Assembly (NCBI GenBank): GCA_963731125.1
Contig: CAVSVP010000010.1
Coordinates: 62,001-126,000, forward strand
Source of the DNA: CAVSVP01 sp963731125
Lineage (GTDB): Bacteria > Pseudomonadota > Gammaproteobacteria > Competibacterales > Competibacteraceae
DNA length: 64,000 nt
Direction: 5' to 3'
Within the stretch, counting starts at the first letter, position 1. Each line of letters begins with the position of its first letter. Shown here piece after piece: positions 20,377-28,443 of this stretch. The notes under the pieces were generated by a model that saw nothing but the letters and a program-made list of their open reading frames with translations, was not told the origin of the DNA and did no database searches. A program made the position numbers and the translations under genes.

Positions 20377-20547
20377 ATCAGCCTGTGGTGTGTATTACCA
20401 GGAGGAGCGCGTTCGGAATGTGTGAAATTTTTCACTGCATTCATCCATCATTCATGGTAACCCTACTTCAGCTCAAGCTGTTTCAATTCCCCCAGAAATA
20501 GGGGAAAACTAAAATCCATTAGGCAACGCAAGAAGAGGCGATAATAA

Positions 20548-22443
20548 ATGGCAGGTCCTACAGAAGAATGCGATTTGGTAATGAAAGGCGGGATCACCAG
20601 CGGCATCGTTTATCCGCCCTTGGTTTTAGAGCTTAAAGAGAAATACCGCTTTCGCAATGTCGGCGGCACCTCCGCCGGCGCCATTGTTGCGGCCGCTACG
20701 GCTGCCGCCGAATACGGGCGCGACAAATCCAAGCATGACAGTTTCAGCGTATTACAGCAGATCAATGAGGAGCTGAGCAAGGATAACTTCCTACGCGATC
20801 TCTTTCGCCCTTCCGCTAAAACCCGGCCCCTCTTGGCGGTCGGATTGACCTTGCTGGACCGTCTTAAGGGAACGGCAGGCGGCGTCTGGCAGATAATGAC
20901 CACACTCACGATAGCAGCGACTCAACATTTGTCGTCGGCGTTTGCCCTGGGTGCGCTCCTGGGTGCGCTTATCATGGCGGTAGTCATCGTGGCCGTCGGA
21001 GGCAGCGTGTTCGGTGTGGCGGGTCTTATCCTGCTTATCCTCGCTGGCTGGATTGGAGGACTTATCGCCTCAAGTGTCAGGCTTTGGAAACTCCTTTCTC
21101 AGGAGGTGCCCAATAATTTCATGGGCATTTGTACGGGACGGCCTGAAGTGACTGATGACAGCGCCGACCAAGAAGATCAAACCATCCTCACCGATTGGCT
21201 TTATGCCCGGATTAACGCCATGGCGGGACTCGAGCACGACAGGCCATTGAGCTTTGGGGATCTCCGCAGCCCGCCGCCGTGGTGCCAACAGGAGAAGGAG
21301 ACCGCTGCAGAGGACAACATCGTGCTGCGGATGATGACCTCTAATTTAAGCCAGAATCAGCCCTATATTCTGCCCTTTGCGGATCATCTTTTTATCTTCC
21401 GCAAAGCCGATTTCCAGCGGCTTTTTCCAAAGCCTGTGGTGGATCATCTGGTGTGTGAGGGCACGCAACGCAAGGACCGCTTTGTTCTGGCGGAACAGAG
21501 CGATTATTATTTTCTGCCCGAAGCCGATCAGTTGCCGGTGATTGTGGCTACGCGGCTGAGTTTGAGTTTCCCGATTCTCTTGAGCGCCGTGCCGATCTAC
21601 ACCATCAAGGTGGCCAAGCTGACTGAGGAAGCGGCGGGCAATATCCCGTTAACCGAAGCCGATTTGCAAGTGAACTGGTTTAGCGATGGAGGTATTTGCA
21701 GCAACTTTCCATTGCATTTCTTCGATGCCTGGTTGCCTTCGCGCCCGACGTTTGGCGTCGATCTCAGAGATCTTCCGGCCACCGGCTTTGCCGACGGTGA
21801 GGTGAAAAATGAGTTCCTCAGTCCTACCTCCCGCTCCCAGGAAGGGCGAAGGCAGCGGCCCCAGCAGGCGGTTTATTTACCCCACGCCGATGACCCTGCC
21901 GAGACCGAGCTTAAACCACTGGGCCTCAATCCTCGGCGGCCCCAGTTGACCTCGTTTCTTTGGGCGATTTTTCAAACCGCCCAGAACTATCGGGATAATC
22001 TACAAGCGATGCTGCCGAGTTATCGCGAGCGGGTCATGCGGATACGGTTTAGTAATACCGAAGGTGGACTCAATCTCGCCATGACCAAGAACACCATTCA
22101 GCAAGTGATGGCGAAAGGTCAGAGTGCCGGTGAGATCCTGCGTAAAGAGTTTTGCTTTTCCGCACATCAGTGGGTGCGTTTTCGGGTCTTGCTTACGCAG
22201 ATGGAGCGCAGTCTTGCCAAAATGAATCAGCGGATGCGTAACACGGCGTTCTACAGCGACCTTTTTAAGGGCCTGCCCGATCGCGACTTGCCGTATGCAT
22301 GCGACGCAGCGTCGCTTAAGACGGCCACCGAACGGCTGGCTGCGTTGGGTAAACAAGTAGAAAACTGGCAACCGCCCGAGTCCATCACCGATGAGCCGGC
22401 ACCGTTACCAGAGCCTGTACTTCGCGTGATGCCAGACGTTTGA
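20548..22443 (+). CDS. Patatin-like phospholipase with a membrane hairpin
   Basis: A 631-residue protein. The N-terminus has the patatin oxyanion loop (MKGGITSGIVYPPLVLEL) and nucleophile elbow GGTSAGAIVAAATAAAE (GxSxG), and the catalytic Asp lies in WFSDGGICSNFPLHFFDAW (DGG), about residue 375. Two adjacent hydrophobic helices fall at about 125-180 (ALGALLGALIMAVVIVAVGG and FGVAGLILLILAGWIGGLIA), which would tether the lipase to the membrane. Patatins cut membrane phospholipids; some are effectors in phage defence, but no cyclic-nucleotide synthase is beside this one. It lies just ahead of the ParDE and DGR region. Confidence 0.88.
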   Translation: MAGPTEECDLVMKGGITSGIVYPPLVLELKEKYRFRNVGGTSAGAIVAAATAAAEYGRDKSKHDSFSVLQQINEELSKDNFLRDLFRPSAKTRPLLAVGLTLLDRLKGTAGGVWQIMTTLTIAATQHLSSAFALGALLGALIMAVVIVAVGGSVFGVAGLILLILAGWIGGLIASSVRLWKLLSQEVPNNFMGICTGRPEVTDDSADQEDQTILTDWLYARINAMAGLEHDRPLSFGDLRSPPPWCQQEKETAAEDNIVLRMMTSNLSQNQPYILPFADHLFIFRKADFQRLFPKPVVDHLVCEGTQRKDRFVLAEQSDYYFLPEADQLPVIVATRLSLSFPILLSAVPIYTIKVAKLTEEAAGNIPLTEADLQVNWFSDGGICSNFPLHFFDAWLPSRPTFGVDLRDLPATGFADGEVKNEFLSPTSRSQEGRRQRPQQAVYLPHADDPAETELKPLGLNPRRPQLTSFLWAIFQTAQNYRDNLQAMLPSYRERVMRIRFSNTEGGLNLAMTKNTIQQVMAKGQSAGEILRKEFCFSAHQWVRFRVLLTQMERSLAKMNQRMRNTAFYSDLFKGLPDRDLPYACDAASLKTATERLAALGKQVENWQPPESITDEPAPLPEPVLRVMPDV

Positions 22444-22646
22444 TGTAGGGTAATTAACCGGGGCGTGGGGCAAGCGCACAATACGCTGTTGCGAAAAGCT
22501 GATTACCTCAAGCGAACCCTTTGCGGGTCGCATAGGCCGTCTTCATCGATGAAAAACCCCGCATTGGCTTGATTACCTAGTTCAGCCAGCCCTGGTTAGC
22601 TTCCAAGCGGTTGTTGAGGTACTTCACCCAACGATTTTCTTTTATC

Positions 22647-22934
22647 CTAGAACAGGTCGGTAAGCCGTCGTGCGCCATGGATGACGCGGACAACTTCAAT
22701 ACCTTGGGCAATCTCGCGGTAGAGAATCAGGTAACTGCCAACTGGAAAGTAACGTAGCTCCGGCGCGATATCAGGCCGGGTAGGGCCAAGGCGGGGATTG
22801 TCGGCCAGTAAGAGGCACTTGGTATCAAGGTCATCAAGCAAGTGGTCGGCTGTGGACGGATTATTCTGGGCGATGTAAACCCAGATGTCGATCAAGTCTT
22901 CTTCGGCCTGCGCTGTTCGCTGGACAACCGCCAT
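22647..22934 (-). CDS. parE: ParE/RelE-family toxin
   Basis: A 95-residue RelE/ParE-superfamily toxin: AEEDLIDIWVYIAQNNPSTA at the N-terminus and the core LRYFPVGSYLILYREIAQGI, then EVVRVIHGARRLTDLF. ParE members poison gyrase and RelE members cut mRNA; sequence by eye favours ParE because of the VIHGARR end. It starts 21 bases after the antitoxin stop, on the same strand. Confidence 0.92.
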   Translation of the reverse strand: MAVVQRTAQAEEDLIDIWVYIAQNNPSTADHLLDDLDTKCLLLADNPRLGPTRPDIAPELRYFPVGSYLILYREIAQGIEVVRVIHGARRLTDLF

Positions 22935-22955
22935 GCGTCTCTCGCTGCAAAAAGA

Positions 22956-23234
22956 TTACTTTTCTTCTTTGTCGCTTTCAAACCGGCGGCGTGCTTCGGC
23001 TTTGATCACCTCCATACTCGCAAAACGACCAGAGCCACTGTTCAGTCCCTCACCCCAGAGACGGCGAAGCTCATCCATTTCCTGACGTTCCAGGGAACGC
23101 TTGCGCTTCCAGTCTCGCAACGCCTCCCGAACCACTTCGCTGCTGCTGGCATACTCGCCGGTTTCCACTGCTTCCCGAACCAGGGCGGCGATCTCAGGAG
23201 TCAAGGCAATACTGAGTTTTTCAACATTCGGCAT
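22956..23234 (-). CDS. parD: ParD-family antitoxin
   Basis: A 92-residue antitoxin with an N-terminal ribbon-helix-helix (KLSIALTPEIAALVREAVET, then GEYASSSEVVREALRDWKRK) and an acidic, flexible C-terminus that would wrap the toxin. AAGGAGG ten bases ahead of the ATG at 23234 decides the start over an ATG further upstream at 23285. By family precedent it represses its own operon. Confidence 0.93.
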   Translation of the reverse strand: MPNVEKLSIALTPEIAALVREAVETGEYASSSEVVREALRDWKRKRSLERQEMDELRRLWGEGLNSGSGRFASMEVIKAEARRRFESDKEEK

Positions 23235-23516
23235 GATAAGATACCTCCTTGCTCTAAAGTAGCAATTATTCGTACTTTTGTCCAATCTGGGATTATCACC
23301 GCAGTTGGGTTAGTCTTCGGGCTGTTTATCTTTAACACTGTATTCTACGCTTGCAGTTTTGAGCTCGTTGGCTTTAGCTACCGGCTCAGCTCGACAGCGG
23401 TAGAGTGAATGCTGCAAAATGATAAAAACCAAAAAGTGAGCAATTATCCGACTTGAGATAAAGTGCCTACTGCTATCACTGGCGCAAATTGATAGCTTGA
23501 TTTGCCAAATCTGGAG

Positions 23517-26500
23517 ATGGCCACGTCTAGTCAATCACCGAAACCATCAGCCGCGCCGCTGCACCTGCGTATCTTTCTGGCCTCGCCGGGGGATGTGGCG
23601 GACGAGCGTGCCCTGGCGCTTAAGGTGTTGGAGCGACTGCCCTACGATCCGCTGCTGCGCGGCAACGTGACCCTGGAAGTAGTGGCCTGGGACAAGCCCG
23701 GCGCCGGAACTCCCATGCGGGTGACGATGACACCCCAGGAAGCCATTAAGGAAGGGCTGCCAAGTCCGTCCGAGTGCGACATCGTCGTGGTCATCTTCTG
23801 GTCGCGGATGGGTACACCGCTGCCGGAGACGGAAGCTTGGGTCAAACCGGAAGCGTTACGGTATCTGGCGGGCACCGCCTGGGAATCACTGAATGCCCGC
23901 TATCTCTCCGGCACGGAGTGGGAATACTGCGATGCCCTGCAAGCGGCAGCGGCTCATGGCAAACCGCAAGTGGTAGTTTATCGGCGCACCGAGAAGCTAT
24001 CGCTGGACCTGGAAGATCCCGAATTCGATGAAAAACGCCGGCAATGGCAGCTGGTACAAGCGTTTTTTGCTTCGTTTCGTAATGCCGACGGCTCACTGCG
24101 CCGGGGATATAACGAATATACAACGCCGGGTGATTTTGCGGAAAATCTGGAACACCACTTGCGCAGCCTGGTTAAAGAACAGCTCGCCGCCGCTGAGAAG
24201 ACAACTGCAATCCCTCGCTCACCTGCGGCCACTGCACAGCCACCGCTGTGGCAAGGCTCACCGTTTCCCGGCTTGCGCCCGTTTACCGATAAAGAGACTG
24301 CTATCTATTTCGGCCGCAGCCGCGAGACCGATGACCTGGTCCAGCAGCTAGTTAAGCCGGAGAAGCGTTTTATTGCGGTCATTGGTGCTTCGGGCTCGGG
24401 AAAATCATCGCTGGTTTGGGCAGGGTTAATTCCGCGCCTGCAGGCGGGCGCCTTCTCCGGTAGTCAAGACTGGGTGTGGCAACGATTGACGCCGGGTGAG
24501 TTGGGAGACAATCCCTTTATCGCTTTGGCGGCCGGTTTCAAATCGGCACTGGAGAAACAGGGCAAAGCGCCGCGGGAGGTTGCTGAGGACCTGGCAAGAG
24601 ACCCCGGCAAACTAACCCGTTGGGTGCGGCTGGCGCTAGAGGACAAGCCTGATTGGGCCGAGCTACTGTTGTTCATCGACCAGTTTGAAGAGCTGTTTAC
24701 GGTTGTAAACCCGGACTATCAGGACGCTTTTATACGTTTACTGGTGCACGCTTCCCGGCTGGCGCAGGTGCGCACGGGGGTGACGATGCGAGCCGACTTT
24801 TATCACCGTTGTGTGGCATTGCCGCCTCTGGCGGAACTGCTAAAAACTGGCTCTTATCCACTGGCGGCGCCGGGGATTGCAGCGTTGCACGAAATGATTA
24901 CCCGCCCGGCCGAGCGGGCAGGCCTCGTTTTTGAAGAAGGCTTAGTGCAACGGATTCTGGAAGATACTGGCACTGATCCGGGTGCCTTGGCACTAATGGC
25001 TTTTGCCTTGGCCGAACTCTACGAGGCAAAGACAGCCGACGGCAAACTGACCCATGCGGCTTATGAAAGCTTTCAAGGGGTGCATGGCGCCATTGGTAAG
25101 CGGGCGGAAACGGCTTTCAATGCCCTGGAACCTAGTGTACAGGCCCAGTTGGGCGATATTTTCCGGGAACTGGTGGAAGTGGACGACCGCGGTGAGGCCA
25201 CGCGGAGGCGTGCACTGTTGGAACTGCTAACGGATTCGGCCGAAGCGAAGCAACTGGTCAATGCGCTAACGAAAGCCCGGTTGTTGACAACGGGTCAAGG
25301 CGAAGCCAATGAGGCGGTCATTGAAGTGGCCCATGAGGCCCTGTTTCGGAGCTGGCCACGGTTGCGGGACTGGATTGAAAAGACCCGGGATGATTTGCGG
25401 CTGCGGCGGCAAATTGCCCAAGCAGCGGCCGAGTGGCAGGCGCGTGACCGGGCGGCATCATACCGCTGGCCCGACGAGCGTGTCGTCGAGGCGGTTGATA
25501 TGCTGGAGCATCTTGGACTTGACGTAGAGGAGCTTTCCGAGGTAGAGCAGGACTTTCTGGGTCCCCTATATCCCGAGCGTATGCTCAAGGAGATAGAGGA
25601 CACAACCATTACCCATGAGCGGCGGGCCACCATCGGTGTGCGGCTGGCCCTGCTGGGTGATCCTCGTCCTGGGGTGGGGCTGCGGGAGGATGGGCTGCCG
25701 GATATTGTCTGGTGTGCCGTGCCGGGGGGAGAGGTTACGCTGGAAATTGAAGAGGCGAGGCGATCCTGGCTAGCCCGCTGGTTGCAGCGTCCGGCATCTA
25801 CGACATTCACCGTCGGACCTTTTTATATTGCCAAATACCCGGTTACCTGGGTGCAGTACCGAACTTTTCTGGAAGCGGAGGATGGCTTTGGCAATCCCGC
25901 CTGGTGGGAGAATTTATGGTTTCAGGTTGATAAACCGGGGAAGCAATTTAATCAATATGGCAATCACCCGGCTGAGAACCTTTGTTGGCTGGAGGCGGTG
26001 GCTTTCTGCCGTTGGCTGAGCGCAAGGCTGGGCTATGAGATTCGTCTACCTACGGAGTGGGAATGGCAGCAGGCGGCGACGGGTGGCAATCCTGACAACA
26101 TCTATCCTTGGCGAGCGGAATGGGATGACGGTTGCGCGAATACTCTTGAAAGCGACTTGAACCGTTCTACTGCTGTGGGCATGTATTCCCAGGGAGTTTC
26201 CTCGGTGGGGGCGCTGGATATGAGCGGCAATGTCTATGACTGGTGTTTGAATGAATACGATCACCCTGGCCGGACAGATGTTTCTGGGGATGGCCGCCGG
26301 GTGGTTCGCGGCGGTTCTTGGAGCGGCCATCCGGAGGGCGCGCGCGCCGCGTTTCGCTCGGGCTCGCTCCGGACTCCCGCGACTACGACGTGGGGTTGCG
26401 GGTGGCGTGTCTGGCCCCCATTTCCTGAACCGCTGATCACTGGTTGGCCGCGTGAGCGGCCAAAGGGGGCGCTGAAGCGCCCCCGCGATTTTTTTGGCAG

Positions 26501-26882
26501 ATGGCCTTCGCTATGGCACAATAGGGATGCCGGTTACGGCCGGCGGGGCTCCCTGACACCAGCCGCCGGGTGGTTCGCGGCGGTTCTTGGAACGACAATC
26601 CAGAGAACGCGCGCGCCGCGTTTCGCAACAGGAACGATCCGAACAACCGCAACAACAACGTGGGGTTGCGGGTGGCGTGTCTGGCCCACATCTTTACTCC
26701 CCTTCAATGGCGCAGGTACTTTTGGACCTGTGGCGAGCGCGCCCACCGTTGCCGGTCCGGGTGGCGCTTCCGGCATTGGCCGTCGACTACGGTTTGCGGC
26801 CCGAGGCGAAGGGATAGAGATGGCGCAGGCGAGTCCCGTCCGTACGGGAAGTCCACGGGCAGCCCGTCGGGCATATATATAA
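23517..26882 (+). CDS. DGR target 1: DUF4062-nSTAND1-FGE-sulfatase protein, frameshifted in its variable region
   Basis: A large conflict-type protein. Domains: DUF4062 (LRIFLASPGDVADERALALK, about 15-110), an nSTAND1 P-loop NTPase (Walker A IGASGSGKSSLV at about 290; Walker B LLLFIDQFEELFT), a helical linker region, and a C-terminal FGE-sulfatase fold (YIAKYPVTWVQYRTFLEAED, CRWLSARLGYEIRLPTEWEW, LDMSGNVYDWC) from about 730. The VR at 26293-26417 lacks one base relative to the TR. Restoring it gives an end ...VGLRVACLAPIS and a stop at 26426-26428, about 970 residues, like its 965-residue paralogue. As written, the frame runs on through two hairpins and the TR to 26882, giving a nonsense tail. 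The start is ATG 23517; a TTG at 23502 is possible. Confidence 0.9.
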   Translation: MATSSQSPKPSAAPLHLRIFLASPGDVADERALALKVLERLPYDPLLRGNVTLEVVAWDKPGAGTPMRVTMTPQEAIKEGLPSPSECDIVVVIFWSRMGTPLPETEAWVKPEALRYLAGTAWESLNARYLSGTEWEYCDALQAAAAHGKPQVVVYRRTEKLSLDLEDPEFDEKRRQWQLVQAFFASFRNADGSLRRGYNEYTTPGDFAENLEHHLRSLVKEQLAAAEKTTAIPRSPAATAQPPLWQGSPFPGLRPFTDKETAIYFGRSRETDDLVQQLVKPEKRFIAVIGASGSGKSSLVWAGLIPRLQAGAFSGSQDWVWQRLTPGELGDNPFIALAAGFKSALEKQGKAPREVAEDLARDPGKLTRWVRLALEDKPDWAELLLFIDQFEELFTVVNPDYQDAFIRLLVHASRLAQVRTGVTMRADFYHRCVALPPLAELLKTGSYPLAAPGIAALHEMITRPAERAGLVFEEGLVQRILEDTGTDPGALALMAFALAELYEAKTADGKLTHAAYESFQGVHGAIGKRAETAFNALEPSVQAQLGDIFRELVEVDDRGEATRRRALLELLTDSAEAKQLVNALTKARLLTTGQGEANEAVIEVAHEALFRSWPRLRDWIEKTRDDLRLRRQIAQAAAEWQARDRAASYRWPDERVVEAVDMLEHLGLDVEELSEVEQDFLGPLYPERMLKEIEDTTITHERRATIGVRLALLGDPRPGVGLREDGLPDIVWCAVPGGEVTLEIEEARRSWLARWLQRPASTTFTVGPFYIAKYPVTWVQYRTFLEAEDGFGNPAWWENLWFQVDKPGKQFNQYGNHPAENLCWLEAVAFCRWLSARLGYEIRLPTEWEWQQAATGGNPDNIYPWRAEWDDGCANTLESDLNRSTAVGMYSQGVSSVGALDMSGNVYDWCLNEYDHPGRTDVSGDGRRVVRGGSWSGHPEGARAAFRSGSLRTPATTTWGCGWRVWPPFPEPLITGWPRERPKGALKRPRDFFGRWPSLWHNRDAGYGRRGSLTPAAGWFAAVLGTTIQRTRAPRFATGTIRTTATTTWGCGWRVWPTSLLPFNGAGTFGPVASAPTVAGPGGASGIGRRLRFAARGEGIEMAQASPVRTGSPRAARRAYI
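26293..26417 (+). other. DGR variable region 1 (VR1)
   Basis: 125 bases aligned with the 126-base template at 26562-26687. The first 29 and last 28 template positions are identical. Every difference, 17 substitutions and one deletion, falls at a template adenine (for example AAC to GGC, AAC to TCC, AAT to CAT). This is the signature of DGR mutagenic retrohoming. The deletion, in the AAC after TTTCGC (near 26358), shifts the reading frame. Confidence 0.97.
26444..26495 (+). other. Two hairpins directly after VR1 (DGR target-recognition element and possible terminator)
   Basis: TTGGCCGC-GTGA-GCGGCCAA (26444-26463) and GGGGGCGC-TGAA-GCGCCCCC (26465-26484), each a perfect eight-base stem with a four-base loop, followed by GCGATTTTTTT. 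In the phage DGR that has been tested, a cruciform just after the VR promotes target recognition; the T-run would also allow transcription termination. Similar hairpins follow VR2. Confidence 0.8.
26494..26522 (+). promoter_or_regulatory. Candidate promoter for the template RNA
   Basis: TTGGCA (26494-26499), 17 bases, then CACAAT (26517-26522). Transcription would start about 35 bases before the TR. The same pair with the same spacing follows VR2 (TTGGCG and CACAAT), where no TR is found. The match is moderate. Confidence 0.45.
26562..26687 (+). other. DGR template repeat (TR)
   Basis: 126 bases matching both VRs. All 25 adenines lie in the two central blocks, mainly as AAC codons (read in the target frame: WNDNPENARAAFRNRNDPNN then RNNNV); the flanks have none. 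AAC is the typical template codon because changing its adenines samples many residues without creating stops. The match ends at CTGGCCC, where VR continues CCATTT and TR continues ACATCT, marking the IMH/IMH* difference. About 195 bases of non-coding DNA follow, enough for the structured 3' part of a template RNA. Confidence 0.97.
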
Positions 26883-26883
26883 A

Positions 26884-26921
26884 GAGAGGCGCCTCCTGGG
26901 CTTACAGCCTTGAGGCGTCTC
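26884..26921. terminator. Strong hairpin between the template RNA and avd
   Basis: GAGAGGCGCC...GGGC pairs with GCCT...GAGGCGTCTC around a TTACA loop, with a few interruptions. It overlaps the avd stop codon. It could end the leftward avd transcript, or cap the rightward template RNA. Only a weak U-rich tract follows on either side. Confidence 0.5.
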
Positions 26922-27258
26922 ACCTTGCCTTTAGCCAGCCGCCCAGCAACCGTCCGAGTTCTGCTACCATGGCGCTGACATGCCGGTACTGGCCGTCGTT
27001 CAGCCACTGCCAGCGGTGCGCCAGACGCAGGTACAGCCGCAGCGTATTAAGCGCCGCATCGGCTTCCCGCAGGTGTCGCTGCCGGGTCGAGCCGCCCTGG
27101 CTCTGAGCGGCGAAGAGCGCCTCCTGGAAATCCAGCGCGGCATCCATCAGACGCTTTACCACTGTCTGGCGGTACACTTTCGGGAACTGCTTGGCCTTGG
27201 GCAGCAGCCAGGCCAGCAAATCAAACGTTCGGGTTAAAATAATCAGGTTTTCAGCCAT
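26920..27258 (-). CDS. avd: Avd-like DGR accessory protein
   Basis: A 112-residue, all-helical basic protein of the Avd/bAvd four-helix-bundle family: LIILTRTFDLLAWLLPKAKQ, then FPKVYRQTVVKRLMDAALDF, LNTLRLYLRLAHRWQWL and the end LGRLLGGWLKAR. Avd forms a pentameric barrel that binds the reverse transcriptase and template RNA. TAGAGG five bases ahead of the ATG at 27258 decides the start; an in-frame ATG lies further upstream at 27309. The gene is antisense to TR and RT, and its start codon overlaps that of the RT by two bases within one CCATGG. Confidence 0.93.
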   Translation of the reverse strand: MAENLIILTRTFDLLAWLLPKAKQFPKVYRQTVVKRLMDAALDFQEALFAAQSQGGSTRQRHLREADAALNTLRLYLRLAHRWQWLNDGQYRHVSAMVAELGRLLGGWLKAR

Positions 27259-28354
27259 GGATACCTCTACATTCAGTGAAGCCTTCGCCCGCATTATCGC
27301 CTGGGACAACCTCCTGACGGCCTACCGTAAGGCCGCCCGCGGCAAGCGGGCCCGGGAAAGCACGGCGCGCTTTGACCACCAACTGGCAGATCATCTGCTG
27401 GAACTGCAGGAGGAACTCAGCACATTCTGTTATCAGCCCGGCGCGTATTTGAACTTTTATATTCATGAACCCAAGCGGCGGCTGATTAGCGCTGCCCCGT
27501 TTCGCGACCGGGTGGTGCATCATGCGCTGTGTAACATCATCGAGCCCTGGTTCGAGCGCCGTTTTCTTTTCGATAGCTACGCTAACCGCCGGGGCAAGGG
27601 TACGCATCGGGCCGTGGACCGGCTGCAGCAGTTTACCCGCCGTTATCGTTATGGGTTGCGCCTCGACATCGTCAAGCATTTTCCTTCGCTGGATCATGCC
27701 ATTCTGCGGAATACCTTAGCCCGAGTGATCCGCGCGGACGACGTGCTCTGGCTGGTGGACACCATCCTCGGCAGCGGGGCCGGCGTGCTGGAGGGAGAAT
27801 ATGTCATGGTCTGGTTTCCCGGCGATGATCTCCTCTCGGTGCTGCGGCCGCGGGGCCTGCCCATCGGCAATCTCACCTCCCAGTTCTGGTCCAACTGTTA
27901 CCTGGATCCCCTGGATCATTTCATCAAACGGGAACTGCGCTGTCCGGCGTACCTGCGCTACGTTGATGATCTCGCCCTGTTCAGCGATAGCAAGCGGGAA
28001 CTATGGCGGTGTCAGGCGGCGATCGTGGAACGCTTGGCGGCCCTGCGGCTGACGGTGCATGAAAACGCTCAGGTAACTCCCGTAACGGCTGGTATTCCAT
28101 GGCTTGGTTTTATCGTTTACCCTACCCACCGCCGGCTTAGATCGCGTAACGTGACGCATTTCCAGCAGCGCTTGCGAGCACGGTGGCAAGCCTACTGCGC
28201 CGGAGAAATCGGTTTTGGGGAAATTAACGCCACCATCCAGGGCTGGATTCAGCATGTACGCTACGGTGATACCTGGGGGTTACGGCGGCATCTGCTGGGG
28301 CGGCCGTTGCGGATTAGGATGATGAACCAAGTAACCGCCTTGCTGCCAAGCTAA
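27257..28354 (+). CDS. DGR reverse transcriptase
   Basis: A 365-residue group II-intron-like reverse transcriptase without maturase or integrase domains. Motifs: RLISAAPFRDRVVHHALCNI, LRLDIVKHFPSLDH (first catalytic Asp), GLPIGNLTSQFWSNCYLDPL (the DGR form of motif 4, with the I/LGxxxSQ pattern), YLRYVDDLALF (catalytic YVDD, about residue 233), and GIPWLGFIVYPTHRRL. It would copy the TR RNA with errors at adenines. The ATG at 27257 has only a weak CAGG ahead of it; the reading frame upstream is antisense to avd and unlike RTs. It lies between the TR and target 2. Confidence 0.96.
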   Translation: MDTSTFSEAFARIIAWDNLLTAYRKAARGKRARESTARFDHQLADHLLELQEELSTFCYQPGAYLNFYIHEPKRRLISAAPFRDRVVHHALCNIIEPWFERRFLFDSYANRRGKGTHRAVDRLQQFTRRYRYGLRLDIVKHFPSLDHAILRNTLARVIRADDVLWLVDTILGSGAGVLEGEYVMVWFPGDDLLSVLRPRGLPIGNLTSQFWSNCYLDPLDHFIKRELRCPAYLRYVDDLALFSDSKRELWRCQAAIVERLAALRLTVHENAQVTPVTAGIPWLGFIVYPTHRRLRSRNVTHFQQRLRARWQAYCAGEIGFGEINATIQGWIQHVRYGDTWGLRRHLLGRPLRIRMMNQVTALLPS

Positions 28355-28443
28355 ATCCCTACGGCAAGATGCAATGGAGCGTTATTTTATGCACGGTCTT
28401 GAATGGTTAAGATAATGAGACATCGCAACGAGGGAGTGGACCC

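Noticed and set aside
26429..26882. C-terminal extension of DGR target 1 as a real domain
   Set aside because: It is out-of-frame translation of the post-VR hairpins and the TR, caused by the one-base deletion in VR1; the paralogue ends where the restored frame would.
26570..27106. 178-codon frame across the TR
   Set aside because: It reads the TR in the target frame and then runs antisense through avd; no start signal or family match. The TR is non-coding template.
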